In this document: positions 36,215 through 48,800 of the stretch, piece by piece
Layout of the letters: every line of letters begins with the position of its first letter
How positions within the stretch are numbered: the first letter of the stretch is position 1
Assembly (NCBI RefSeq): GCF_000247695.1
Contig: NW_004624732.1
Location: 41,345,039-41,409,038 of the forward strand
Direction of reading: 5' to 3'
Origin: Heterocephalus glaber
Taxonomy: Eukaryota > Chordata > Mammalia > Rodentia > Bathyergidae
DNA: 64,000 bases
Position numbers and translations under genes: made by a program
Notes under the pieces: model-generated
Seen by the model: the letters and a program-made list of their open reading frames with translations, nothing else
Told to the model about the DNA's origin: nothing
Databases searched by the model: none

Positions 36215-36592
36215 TGGATCAATGCGATCTTCAAAAGCACCCACAAAACAAAAATAATATACTAACCTCATCCAAGACCTTCAGCCACCTATCGCTAACT
36301 AAAAACAATATTCTACTACCTACAGCAATATTGTAATGTTCCCCGCCAATGTGGAAAATGTTACATTGGACAAATGGGCCCCACTGTGGCTATTGGATTA
36401 CGTAGTATCTACAGAATCCCGGACCACTGCACACAGGAAACTACAGATATTATGCACAGAACACAGAGTGCATACTATATTGATTTCCACAGTGCTGAAG
36501 GCAAAGGTGAAAAGAACGAGGCTGCGGGAAACAACGATATTAAGTCCCTAGCATAAAGGAGAAGGAAATCTCTTAAGCAAACCTGCAGGGAT
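36215..36592 (+). pseudogene. decayed Penelope-like retroelement, C-terminal GIY-YIG endonuclease region
   Basis: One plus-strand frame (phase of 36332) reads CNVPRQCGKCYIGQMGPTVA, which fits the start of the GIY-YIG nuclease domain of Penelope-like elements, where 'PC-x-CGK-x-YIGQTGR' is characteristic. Just upstream, in a second frame, 'QKH....' followed by 'SSKTFSHL' fits the linker before that domain. The first frame continues to 'YYIDFHS' (about 36476-36496), where the family has 'H-x-I-x-F'. After an apparent frameshift the phase of 36336 gives 'VLKAKV' and 'RLRETTI', matching the family's 'REAIEI' helix, then a TAG stop at 36549-36551, then 'HKGEGNLLSK', matching 'REEGxxLSK'. The arginine expected after 'TGR' appears as Pro and the following catalytic Arg as Gly, so it is inactive. 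No reverse transcriptase part was found. Confidence 0.65.
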
Positions 36593-36599
36593 AAAATCA

Positions 36600-38065
36600 A
36601 GCTCGCAGACAAAAATTCTCACAGTGGATTCTTTCAATGATTTCAGCTGTCACCCTCAGAGCTTCTTTATATCTTGAACTTAGCGGTTCCCACTTGAATT
36701 CCAGTGCAGTCTCATAGAGAGATTTAATCATTTTTTAATTTTAATTTAGCAGAGATTGTACACATCTCCCTTCTTAGGCTGGTCAGATAAAATATAATTT
36801 AAAAACAGTAGTGAATTATGCTATCACAGTAAGCATAGAAGAAGTCACTAGTAAACTAGTAACTTCCTTGAGAGAAGGTGAATACGGAATGTTGGCCTCT
36901 GTATCTTAACTTCCCATCAGAAGGGCCCACGTTACCTGGGACATCTGATTTGTTTCATCATTTTCATTCCTCTCTGTTAGTCTCTATCAAGTATCTATGG
37001 ATTTTTTCTTAAAGGTTCCAACCTTGTTACTGCTGAATTTTAATCTATCAACAAAGTATTACCTGACTAAGCCTAGCCATGAAATGTTTCTCTGTACTGA
37101 ACAATTCCTGAAGATATACAGATGATGGGAGAACAGCCGGCGTAGGACTATACTATCTCATACAAATGTGTATGTTACTTTTAAATTGCCCCATGAGTCT
37201 GCTTTAAAATACAAATTTTTAACTTACAAATAAACTGCAGGAGAGTAAAGGAAGGCGTTTAACATATGTTTAAATTGTTTTGTAGTTGAACCTACTACCA
37301 AATAGAGTCTTGCATTTAATTTAGCTTAAAGAACTGGATGAAACTATAGTGGAAGAGATAACTGTATATATAACTTATTGTCTCAGATGAATGTATTCTT
37401 TTCTCCACCATCCTAAAGAAGTGTGATAATTTGAACTACTAACCTCTAAATATGTTCTAGATTAATGAAGATCAAATTTTTTATGATTTTTCACATTTTC
37501 TGTAGTATCCAATTGACTTTCATCTTCAAATTCAAAACTTTCCACCCAAATACAATTCTTAATAACTCCTTGTATCCCTTCATTTATATCACTTTTATCA
37601 TTCCTAGAATAACATGATAATTAGCTTATCGTAAACAGATAAATATTGCATAATACACACCATCTCAAAGGAGAAAGCTTTGCAAACCTGTGGGGTTGCC
37701 AGCTCAATTTCTGAAATGGTTTTTTCTTGTTCTAGTGACTATACTTGTGTATTTCATTTACATCCATTTCATCAAAATGACAGAGGTGAATATTTTGGCT
37801 ATAAGGAAAGAACTATAAACATGTACATGGATATGAAATTAATAGACCCACTAAGGTCATTATATCCTTGAGACACAGATATGACTTTGAAATCATTATT
37901 ACAGCAGACTTGCTTGAGGAGAGTTAGGCATATAGAATCCACCATAGAGAAAGCCACAAATTATAATGTAAAGTATTTTCTGACTCTTTGTCTTCCTGGA
38001 AAGCATTTTCCTTGGATACTGCCAATAACTCCAGAAATAATTAAGGTAATAGCTTTTTGATGCTT
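36600..38065. other. unique non-coding DNA
   Basis: No gene is supported. A 63-codon plus-strand frame at 37680 has no recognisable feature. Confidence 0.5.
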
Positions 38066-38069
38066 TTTG

Positions 38070-38085
38070 TGGTGGTGGTGGTGGT
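38070..38085. repeat. (GTG)n microsatellite
   Basis: Five GTG units, adjoining the old L1 3' end. Confidence 0.85.
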
Positions 38086-38245
38086 AAAGTCTGTACAATA
38101 AATTTACCATTTTAACCATTTTTCAGTGTACATTTTAGTGGCATTTAGTGCATTCACAAAGCTATGCACCAATTACCATATCTATTTCTAGAACCTTTTA
38201 TCCATCCAAGAAGAATCTTTATACCCACTAAACACATAATTATTT
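38086..38245 (-). mobile_element. old L1 (L1M-type) 3' UTR, antisense
   Basis: The order 'ttaccattttaaccatttttcagtgtacattttagtggcatttag', 'tgcattcacaaagctatgcaccaattacc' and 'agaatctttatacccactaaac' matches the 3' UTR of ancient L1M families in antisense. No coding content. Confidence 0.75.
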
Positions 38246-39430
38246 TTAAAATATTCACATGCACATTCAACCTATATTAAAGGATTACTGAAGTTCTGAA
38301 GGAAAATGTGTAAAAATTAAGCAATCCAAAACACAATTAACCACATGTGCTAAAGTTCTTAGATTAGCATCACAGAAAGCTATTCTACTTACATATTTGT
38401 GACAATTGGAAGGAAAAGAATAGCAGGAAGGAGATTAACAATAGGACTTTTATTAAAATAACTACACAGGAGTCATTATTTCCCACAAAGCAATGCACTG
38501 TTTTTTAAAACATATTCTTAAGATAAAGTAGTCAGAAAACAACAAGCCCATTGATAAATTAGCTCTAAGAGAAAATAAAATACACTTGGAAACACAGACA
38601 AACCCCATTTTTGATATAATGTGCTCATATAAATGCTATCAAAAAAAGGATCATCTTAAAACATACTGTTCTTTTTGCATTGAAATAATGTCATAATTGG
38701 GAAGCTGTATTCCTGAGCAGGACTTGGCTTTGAATAAATTACAAATATGATATCAAACAAGGTATTATAAATGCAAAGCTATAAAAAGTATAAACCTTTG
38801 TAATCATCTAAAGTAATAAGATCATACTTTTATGGAATTTAGCAGATAGCAGCAATATTACAATACTGCCAATTTCAACCTCTTTGCTTTGCAGAAGAAA
38901 AAAATTCAAGGCTAGAAAATATGAGTGACATATTCTTAATTTACCAAAGTGGTAGTAGGCACTGAAACTGAACTGTAACCTATTATCCCTCTCATATATT
39001 GAAATGCTTTAGTAAATACAGTTGTGCTTTATTTTCATATTAATTATAAGTAAAATTGTAGATCTTATATAATGTATAAAAGCTATATACATTTAATAGC
39101 TTTGCTATATTTACATTAAATTTATAAATTGTTTCTTTATCATTTGAAAATTTTGACACGATTTGGTAGTACAATTGGAGAGGCCCATTTGAATCAGAAG
39201 AGTCCAGAAAATTTGTACCATTAATTTTTTTGTCACTAACATTCTCCACAGAAAGTAGAGATATCCTAAAAGGTTAAATGTTTATTATCATTATTGTTGC
39301 TGTTGTTATGATTATAAATGGCTATTATAGTATCTTGATATTTGGTGGTACATCTAAAGATTTGAAGAGGAATCAAATAACTTGAACTTTATTGTATAAC
39401 ATATATTTACCTCTCTCTGGGGAAGGCCAT
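38245..39430. other. unique AT-rich non-coding DNA
   Basis: No gene or clear repeat. Confidence 0.5.
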
Positions 39431-39432
39431 AG

Positions 39433-39433
<1 letters not shown>

Positions 39434-39469
<36 letters not shown>
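39434..39469. repeat. (CA)n microsatellite
   Basis: About 18 uninterrupted CA units. Confidence 0.97.
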
Positions 39470-39471
<2 letters not shown>

Positions 39472-40435
39472 TCATGAAGGACAGCTTTGAGAAAACAAAT
39501 TTACTTCTATCCACCCCCTAAATCCCACTACAAAAGGGACAATAAAGCAAGGAGAGCTACCAGTATGTTTACAGCACATACATAATGTACATGTGTATGT
39601 GCAGCACATATGCAGAATGAAAGAAAAAGTGTTGTCTCTACAAACTGAGTAACACTGTGATTAAAAATTAGCCCTTTTGTAAATATATCATTTAGGGAAA
39701 ATCATTTACTTCCAAATCACAAACCATACCTCCTAGACTAGGGGTGTGGAACACATTGGGTGTTACCTAAGGATCTGGCAAATAAGAAGTAAACCCATTC
39801 AGCAGTGAAGTGTTTATGTTAATCGGGAGCCAGAGAATGGGGAAATATGAGAAAAGGCCAGCTGCAGTTTGCTTGAAGCTTGGACCGATCTTGAGAAGAC
39901 TAGCACCTCTGTTCACTCACAAGTGTTTTTATTTGCATGCTAAATTTGCACAATGTCATGTGCTTATAAATATGTATGTAGAGGAGGTTTTTATTAAATA
40001 AAGACAATTATTTTTTAAAAAATTGTGCAACACAAGTGCTGACAAGTGAAATGTGTCCAAACGTTTTCGTTGGCTTCTGCATATAGCCAGGTGAAATAAC
40101 ACTTAGGACATGACTTCATAATGCAAGCCTTTGAAAATCTACTGCTGTCTATGTCACTTCTGGCCTTAACCCTGGAACCAGTGGCGCATTTCTGCCAATT
40201 CATGTCTTAATTTTGCTAGTGTAGTCATCATCACAATTGACAATCGGTGTTAAGTATGTATTTCTTATTTCTTTCTTGAGTACTGAAGAAAATGAGAAAG
40301 ATATGAAAGACCTTGACCTAAGGCAGTTTAATATCCACATGTATAAAGATACAAAAATAAAAAATAGATATATACTGTTAATATTGAGAGTCACAACTAA
40401 AATTACTCACATAGTCAAAGGATGACTATCCATAG
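39470..40435. other. unique non-coding DNA
   Basis: No gene or clear repeat. Open frames of about 60 codons on both strands are chance. Confidence 0.5.
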
Positions 40436-40439
40436 TTCA

Positions 40440-40715
40440 TAAACAGTTTTTATTAAAGTAATAAAAAGTCAACTCAATTGAAATAAATCATGGACACAAG
40501 TTTTATCAGGAATTTATACCACAGTTAATTAAATATAAAAGCAAATGAAAATAATTCAACCCTAGTTATCATAAGAACAATGAAAATAACAATGAGATAC
40601 ATTTTCAGTCATAAGTTTGACAAAATTGAATGGATTAATAATCTATTAATAATAGATTAATGTTGAAAACTCTGGTTGGTTTGTAAATTGGTAAAGTCTA
40701 TTTGGAAGATAACTG
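40440..40715 (+). mobile_element. old L1M ORF2 fragment, sense
   Basis: The stretch 'ttcaaccctagttatcataagaacaatg', 'aacaatgagatacattttcagtcataag' and 'tttgacaaaattgaatgg' follows the late part of ORF2 of an ancient L1. It is strongly diverged and cut at 40716 by a younger L1 tail. Confidence 0.6.
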
Positions 40716-40801
40716 ACACCCAATGATAAATGTAAATGTATTGTATACCTAAAATGTACCAATTAATATATAAAGAAAAAAAGAAAAAAGAAAAAAAAAG
40801 A
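40716..40801 (+). mobile_element. severely 5'-truncated young L1 3' end
   Basis: CCCAATGATAAATGTAAATG, then 'tattgtatacctaaaatgtaccaattaatatataaa' and an A-rich (AAAAAG)n tail. This is the same terminal segment as at 3.84-3.92 kb, cut to about 60 bases plus tail. It sits inside the older L1M piece. Confidence 0.85.
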
Positions 40802-43295
40802 AATTATCACACAGAATGCCAACATATGCCAACATATGCTAACAAGAATTTTCACTTTTATCAGTTTAATGCTAAAAAATATGAACCCAACTGAATGTTA
40901 CACTGTAGGACTATTGTTTAAAAATGTATTGTTTCCATTATAGAATACTTAGAATTTGTTAAAAGAGAATGAAGTGGAAACATACTGTATGTATTACCAT
41001 ATAATCACATATCAGGCATAAGGCTAAATAAAGAACATCACAGAACAACACATATGGTTGTGTAAGTTAATGTATCTGTCTATTTCATGTTATATGCATA
41101 TTATTTATGTAAACACATACCTAGATGCTTGGAAAATGTATTGCATATTTTTAGAATGTTTAGTTCTGGGCAAGGTTATGATTTAGAGTATGTGAGCAGA
41201 GATCTGAAGGTTTTGTATAATTCTGTACTGCTTAAATTTTGGAATTATGTATGGATTCATGTAAACTTGTACTTTATAAGCCAAAATATGTGAAATGGCA
41301 GAAAATTCACAAAGTCAATAAAGCATCATCATTATAGTTTGGGGCAAGAATAAGAGATTGATGGACTGTTCAGTAACAAAAAATAAAAGCTTACTAAGGT
41401 AATTAGAAATTTCAAGTATATCACAGATTTTAAGAATGAAGTTAAAGCAACCAAGGAATTCCAAGAAATGCATGCATTTTTTGAAAATTATGTAAGCCAC
41501 TGCTAGACTATAGTTCCTCAGGGGCAGAAAAATATATGATAATTAAGATGAGCTATTTTGAGAACACATTTTATTACAGAGGACAGTACCAGAATGAATG
41601 GATAGGATGAAGTCATCAGCCCTGCAAAATACACACTGTAACTCTTATACAAAAGATATTTTCTAGGGCTTGAGAATATCTCTGTCCTGGAGTTTGAAAA
41701 TTATAAACATAAACAAATGACTGCTGACTGGAGTGTGGTGAAAAAATTCTCATTTCATATTTAGCAGGTTATCTGCTACTGGTTTTCAGTGTACTGAATA
41801 GAAAAGCATGGCAGTTCCAATGCTCATCTGTTCCTACTGAGTATTAAATGGATGGAAAGGGAAATCCTCAGAGTCTTAGTACAAGGTGGGTGCTTAATGG
41901 TTGACATCAGCAATAGCATAGTGTTACACCTTCTTTTTTGAAGGTGTGAGTGGCAAGGCATGAGTTGCTGTGGCTAGGGAATGTTTACCAAGAAGTGCAC
42001 CAAATGGAACTGTAGATAATATAGTACAGACAAAGGCCACAGAGTAGCAGAGCTCATGTAGACCAAGAAAGAAGAAATTATTGGGCACATGTGTAAGCAC
42101 CTGCACACAATTTGAAGGCTTGTACATACAGTTAATTAAAATACAAACAATACTTACAGCTAATTTTAGATAACAGTGCATAGTATTAGGACACAGCATC
42201 AGTGGAAATAGAAAAATGTCAGCGGAGCAAGAACACAGCCTACATCAAACTGAGTTACTAATACAGCCACATTTGAAATGAGGCTTGTTTCTTTTCAGTT
42301 TCTGACTATTAACTAGAAATTAGTACCAAGACCCTACCGACCATCCTCTTGAATCTCTGTACCTGTTTTTGATTCTTAAATACAATAAAAATGTACGTAT
42401 GTATGTATATATATATATTATCATTCTTAAATAATTCTTTCAACTTCATTAGATCTCCAATTTTAAAAATCCCTTCAGGATTACTGCTGAGAGACAGCCT
42501 CTTCTTACCTGACTATTATAAAGATACAAGCAAATGAATAATAAATAATTCAGAGGTAGCATTTTTTACAATGTTTTTTTCCTCCTTCCTTTTTGTAACA
42601 TATGACGCTGCTATAAACTTGTAGTCTGAGTTGCCTTATGTGAGTGGCCCCATGAGCAGATATATTATGAAAAGAGGGGAAGAAAACATAACCATAGGTG
42701 CCAGCCTTGGAAACTTGAGTTGAAGTTTCACCTTGGAAATGATGACTCAGCCGGAGATACTTGAACCGTGAACAGTAAGCTAATAATCATCATTCCTTGT
42801 AATTACTTAATCGGTCTCCAACAGCACAATACCCAAAAACAGAAAACGAGGAGAAATTCAAGCCCAGTAGCCACATGCCCTTTTGGTGTACCAAGCTTCT
42901 TATTAAAGGTTTCCTTTGTTTCCCTGATTAGTTGCTATGGTTCATGATAATTGTAAGACCATCAAATACCTACGAATATCTACATTGGGTACTAACATAT
43001 TTTTTCTTTAAATATGTTGCAAATTTTATCTGACAAATGTGTTAATACCCTGGTGGGTGAAAACTGGACTTATGTGGGCCTTAGGAACCCAAATATAATT
43101 TGTTTTCATTCTTCGGCCAGGATTATCCTTCCTGTTCATGCTTCAGCTTCTGTCACATAGAATTTTCTCTAATATTTTTTAACCTTAAAATACCTCAAGC
43201 CACTGTTAATACAGTGAGAATGAATGTTTAGACTCCACTGTATTTCCACAATATTTTTCAGATACTTCATACTTCACATAGAACATACTGATAAT
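40802..43295. other. unique non-coding DNA
   Basis: No gene is supported. A short tandem AACATATGCC repeat lies at about 40820-40845. Another short microsatellite, (GTAT)n to (AT)n, is at 42392-42419. 42690-42960 is of higher complexity and could hold a regulatory element, but nothing in it is diagnostic. Confidence 0.5.
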
Positions 43296-43299
43296 AATC

Positions 43300-43415
43300 A
43301 GAATGAGACTGTCTTGATAGTGGGGAACAACTTATTTCTCTTGGTATCTTCAGAGCCTGAGACAGAGTAGTATATGCCCTATAAATGCTTGTTAAATTGT
43401 TTGTTGCAATCAGAG
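43300..43415 (+). mobile_element. L2 LINE 3' end, old
   Basis: The run 'tcttcagagcctgagacagagtagtatatgccctataaatgcttgttaaat' follows the L2 3' end order (cagcgcctagcacagtgcctggcacatagtaggcactcaataaatg). Diverged. Confidence 0.5.
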
Positions 43416-45055
43416 CTGAACTTAGTTTACTAAATACCCACTAAGGCAAACAATTCCTGTAAATATTTTGCATGGAGGTATATATTGCATTATTCATTAA
43501 TTTTCAATTATCTTTTCTTTTCTATTGAGAAAATTAAAGTCCTCTGCAATATTTAAAATTCCATTTATTTAAAGTGCCAACAATAATAATTGTATCATTA
43601 AATGTATTTAGTAAAATCTAATGTATCTCATTATTTAACATATGCATTCAAATATAGTGATTCTGTTTGTCTCCAAAGATGATATACACTAACAAGGTGT
43701 TATAAAAAGGGTTTGACTGTATGGTAATTAACTCTAAGAAATTAACCACTACACTGAATATTCATCTTATTTTTCATTATAGGCTATGTAGCTCATATTT
43801 TAGATTAGTGGACTGTAGAATCTATTTTAAAATCTAATAAAGCTAGTTTTGAATTACAGATATTCCCAAAACATTTTAAACTCATTTTCAAATCTTAAAT
43901 GCAGTGCTATAACTACTCACCCATAGCATCTAACTATCTCCCAAGAATGCTACACCATAAAATGGTATTATACAGGCTAATATTCTGGGAATATTTGACA
44001 TATACATGCCATAGCCTATAATACAGAACAATGAAAGTTAATATGTCGGGGTGAAATATAGAAAAAAATAGACTATTGTCTTGAGTCTTGATTGCCTCTA
44101 TAGTGGACCTGTAAATAATGATTAATAATATTGTTTAATGATTTTAACATGGTAATTGTATATATTATTATTGAAAACTTTCTGGTTTTGACTGAAATAT
44201 TTAATTTCTTTATTTTGAAGTAAAGCCAGATTTCAGTTATATCTTATCATCAATATGAAAGAAATATATATCCAAGTAAGTAGAAGTGCTTTCCAAACTG
44301 CAAGGGCCTGTACAAATTATCAGTCATATGAGCTCGACTGTATAAGCATTATAGGAAAAAGCAAAACACACAGGAAAGAGGGAGTCATTTTTCTGATTAC
44401 CTACACGATGAGTTCTCTGCATAAGAAAATCACTGCAATCCTAATAGAAATGTCATGAAAAGAATATATAGACTTTCCTAAATCACTTGGAAATGGATAT
44501 TTTCTTGGTAGCACAATCTTGGGCAAGCTATTTATTTTAGAAAGAAAAACCAGCGAGGATATGAAGAAGAGGAATGACATGTGGAAAGCTAAGAAAAATA
44601 AAGAATGAGTAAAGAGCATTTTTGTTCACACTTCATGTAAGAGGATGAGCCAACTCCTTTTAAACACAAAATAAGGTTTAGTAGTACAAAATGCAATAGC
44701 AGATAACAAAACTGTTCTTAGAAAGATTAAAATGACAAGGTCCATTTTGTAGCAATTCTGTTTTACCTATACTGAATCAACTCTGGTTCATGCCAAATAA
44801 AAGCTAAATAAATTATTCAGAAAAAGCACGGATCACCAATACAATTAAAACGTGAGTCAAAAACAATGTTAATGCCAACATTAAAAGACAAACACGAGGG
44901 TCAAGTGATTGAAAAAGACATAAAAAAGACATGAAAACTGTGATGAAAGAAAACTGTTAAGAGGGAAAAGAGTCATTCTGAAATGTATGGGGAGTTTAAA
45001 AGTAGACATTAGAGAATTATTAATTAGCTGAGCAAAAGCAGTAGTCTATTTCTAA
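43415..45055. other. unique AT-rich non-coding DNA
   Basis: No gene or confident repeat. 44500-44530 has a weak MIR-like 'atcttgggcaagctattta'. Confidence 0.5.
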
Positions 45056-45059
45056 TGTA

Positions 45060-45240
45060 TGCGACATTATTTGTGCTGTACTTGCAAGCACTACTAATCT
45101 GGAGCTCGAGATAGCATGACTGGAAGGCTGTTCCTCTTTAAATTACTTTGATTTACTGGCAGTGCAATAATTAAGGAAGCTGAATCACCCTCCTCGGTCT
45201 ACAAACTCCAGAAAATTGCACTTCACAGGATACATCTTTT
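45060..45240. other. candidate conserved non-coding element
   Basis: A repeat-free block of balanced composition with TAAT-core motifs ('caataattaagg') and an E-box-poor, GC-richer centre ('ctggagctcgagatagc'). Its texture resembles conserved regulatory DNA. Only an alignment could decide. Confidence 0.2.
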
Positions 45241-45689
45241 GGGTTGGCTAAGAGAAAAAAATTAAGCAATAAATTTATTCCATTCACATCTGTAAACTGG
45301 GGAATACATGTATTTAAGATAATAGAAGAGTAGCCCTACCTTTTAGAGTTAGAGCAAGATGGATATGAAAATTCTGTTGTTAAGCATTTTCAGAAATGTA
45401 GGTTGTTAAAAAAGCTGTCTCCATTTCATAACTTGTCCATTCTTTCACTAAGATCCACACTACCTATATCCTTATGTGCAAAGTGCTGAAAATTATTATA
45501 AATTAGTACATTGAGGAAACTACAGTTTGCAATGTCCTGCTCCATAAAGCTACCTAGATAGGAATGTGAGCTGAAAAAGATCAAAAGGAAGTTCATTAGT
45601 CATCAAATTCAAACTGAATTTACACCAGGCTTCAGGAGTATCTTCAAGGTGGTAGAATCAATAGAGGAAAGAGGGCACTGCTGGGTCCC

Positions 45690-45840
45690 CAATATTTTCA
45701 ACACATGGCCATTACATGACATTGGGGAAAATTCCCTAACTTCTCTGACGCTTAATTTCATTATGTACAGAAAGGGATAATGACATAAATTACTTCACAG
45801 AGCTATTGCAAGGATTAAAATAGTTTTAGAATATTGAATA
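45690..45840 (+). mobile_element. MIR SINE, sense
   Basis: The stretch 'ttacatgacattggggaaaattccctaacttctctgacgcttaatttcattatgtacagaaagggataatgaca' follows the MIR core 'tgtgaccttgggcaagtcacttaacctctctgagcctcagtttcc'. After it, 'cacagagctattgcaaggattaaa' fits the MIR 3' part. Confidence 0.75.
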
Positions 45841-48800
45841 TATTCATTTCTAGACAAATTCATGTCACACAGTAAAGGATCAATACATATTTCTTCAGGT
45901 GGAAACGTGTATGTGTACGTGTTGCTTTTGTAAAAGAGCATATAAAAATCTTACTCAAAAACTGATTCTAGACTACAACCTTGTTCTTTCAACTATAAAA
46001 TCACCAACCAAAGCAAAGATGCTTCTCCTATCAGCATTTTCTTATCCACATGATTAGTAAAATTAAAATTTGGGGGGAACAGTGTCACATACAGTATCTC
46101 AGTGTATTATTGTATGGTATTTGGTGGTTATAAACAATATGGTATTCACCTGGCCACACTGCTTTTGTTATCAATAGAAAAGACAGTTCTTTAATCATAT
46201 TGATTATAGAACTGGCAAGTTGTCTGACAAATAATCATTGTACACACATACACACACAAACACACACACACAAATAATCTCTGAAGAAATATTCTTGAAA
46301 TATTTCCCCCTTATCCACCCACTATCATTAGCTTTGGACTCAGAGTTTTCTCTCAGCGCAATCATTTGAATACAGTAGAACTTTGGCTAGAATTATAAGG
46401 GAAAGTAAATCTAGAGATTTATATGGACTTTGAAAAAACCTCAGAGGAATAAAATATATTCTATCTGGAGAAGAGAGAATTTTCAAGTTAATGGTGAAAT
46501 AACTACGCTTGAAATAAATGCAAGTGACTTTTTGACAGTGAATTAAACACCAGGGGTATACACTGTAACAAGATCCTTTGGAGTAAGCTGTAAAGAAAGT
46601 GAGGGCTTTCTGAATCTGCAGTGTTTCCAAGGAAGGAAATCTCCACTGCTGGTAAAACTTTAAGGTTAGAGAAACTTCTCTCTAGACTTTCATGGGAAAT
46701 TCCCAAGAGTTAGAGAAAGTAGAGCATAGAAAACCACATGACCTTTAATGTCCCAGTAACTCTTCCATTGGACTTCAGGTCACTTCTCATAAGAAGAAAT
46801 ATATTGTGGTCTAGGCGCGCTAAATCTCAGCCTCATGGTGTCCTTCTATGTCTGAGGATGAAAAAGGAAAAGGACTCAATAGTAAAAATGGGATTGTTGG
46901 GATTATCCAGAAGAGATCAGGCTTTTTTCACAACTAAAGCTTATTTTATTATCATTATTCTTTCTGTTTTACCAAAACTGAAGTGCAGTTTATTGGTTTA
47001 AGAGTGTAACTTGGGACAACTAACTTTTCAGAAGTCAAACAGTACTGGCAAAATTGGCATTATCATGTTTTCTCCGAAATTTGATTAGAAAAATTATTTG
47101 ATTAACTGAGGATATAACTACAGGTTTTATAGATAAGTCTTTAGGTGCTTAAATGCTCTTACTATGTGGATTCCAAGACATTTCCCAAACAGTGTATAGT
47201 TTTTCAAACAACCTCTGGGATGAATACAAAATAGGATGAGAATATAGCCACACACATGCATACAAATAAACGACTAGAAGCTCTCCACTTGCTAAGATTT
47301 AGTGCATTTTGATAAAATGAAAGAAGTTCCAGCTAAGAAAAGTGCCTGGAATTAGAAATTCTTATCATTTTTAAAGGCATTCAGTCATTCAGAATTGAAA
47401 CACAGAAAGTTTCTGCCAACATTCTATATAATTTACATATCATGCTCTGATTTAAGTTCTGATTGTGCTGATATCTTACATAATTAATTAAACAGTGTCA
47501 ACTAAAATTCCTTTTCCTATTTCAATTTGTATATTAGTAGAATGGGAAATCAGGGTAGAGTTTGCAAGAGTTGCATCTTAGTTTTTGTATTCGTTTTGCC
47601 AAACTGGAAAAGAACTCAGTACTTGCATTGAAATCTGTGTGTATATTTGAAAATAAAATATATGCAATGTAGATAAATATAATTCATTACAAATAAACCC
47701 AATTTATCAAGAAAATAGAGTAATTAGAAAATGTACTTAAGACACAACTTATATATATCCTGCAATGAGTAATTTTTCATCTTTAAATATTTAAAAAGAG
47801 AACTGGTTTGTAAATGCTCATTGAGAATCTGTAGTATACGCAGGGTAACAGATATGAAAGTAATGATGCGTGTAAAATGACAAATTAATAAGTACATTTA
47901 ATTAATTCCCAGTGAGTCTCTACATATCAAGCACTTTGCTAGATATTAGGAATTGAGAAATAAGTCAGACCAGTTATACCTCACCAAGTTTATAATTCAG
48001 TTGTGAAGAGTACTTATGGAAAATATGGGAAACAATATACTGCACCAGTAATTAATAAAAACACAAGTAATCAAGAGAATGCAGAACCTAGTTTCTTCTT
48101 AATTCTAAAATTCTTAGGAAAATTTGAACAAGCCTTTGAAGATGGGTTGATTTGTTCATGGGGTAAAAGGAGAACTATCCTGCTTAGAACATTAAAAGCC
48201 ACGAGGTGGTAGCTAGTGCACGGTCACACAGCAGAAGTCAGAGTCTGGCCAGCAGAAGGCCAAGGTTCAGCTTGGACAGAACAGTAGCAGTGGGTATAGA
48301 GAGAAAAGGAAAGGAGGATCCTGATTTTAATACTGCTATTTCTTCTTCTTTCTTTTCATCCTCTTGTTCCTACTTCATGGTCTTAATATTGCTAAATTTT
48401 CCAAAAGATTATGGAGGTCAGATTATAGTAAATAAAAGTTATAGGTGGGAGAGAAGGAACCCAGATGAAAGGAAGAATGAAGATGAATTTTATGCCATTA
48501 TTCAATCAAGGTTTTACCTGAAGAATGCTGTATATTCCTTATTTTTCTTCCTTTTCTTTGAAACTAGGTTCAAACTATAAGATTACCTTGCAGTCAAATT
48601 AGTGGGAATAAGGGTTGCATTGCAGAGTTTTTAAAATGTCCAAAGAAACTCGGTGTTATTTCCCTGCTCTAGCAATACTTGATACTATAGCTACAAGGGA
48701 CAATACAGCTATAAGATGGAGGAAGCACGTGCCACCTGGAGAAATGTTTTATGGAGGTTGTCTCTATTGCTTAGTGTCATCCTCGTGGGCAACAATGCTT

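Noticed and set aside
39590..39620. U6-like 'gcagcacatat'
   Set aside because: Match ends after 11 bases and sits in a short CACATA-rich direct repeat; not a U6 pseudogene.
48206..48580. Plus-strand open frame of 124 codons
   Set aside because: Arg/Ser-rich start followed by Phe-rich low-complexity end; no motif recognised.
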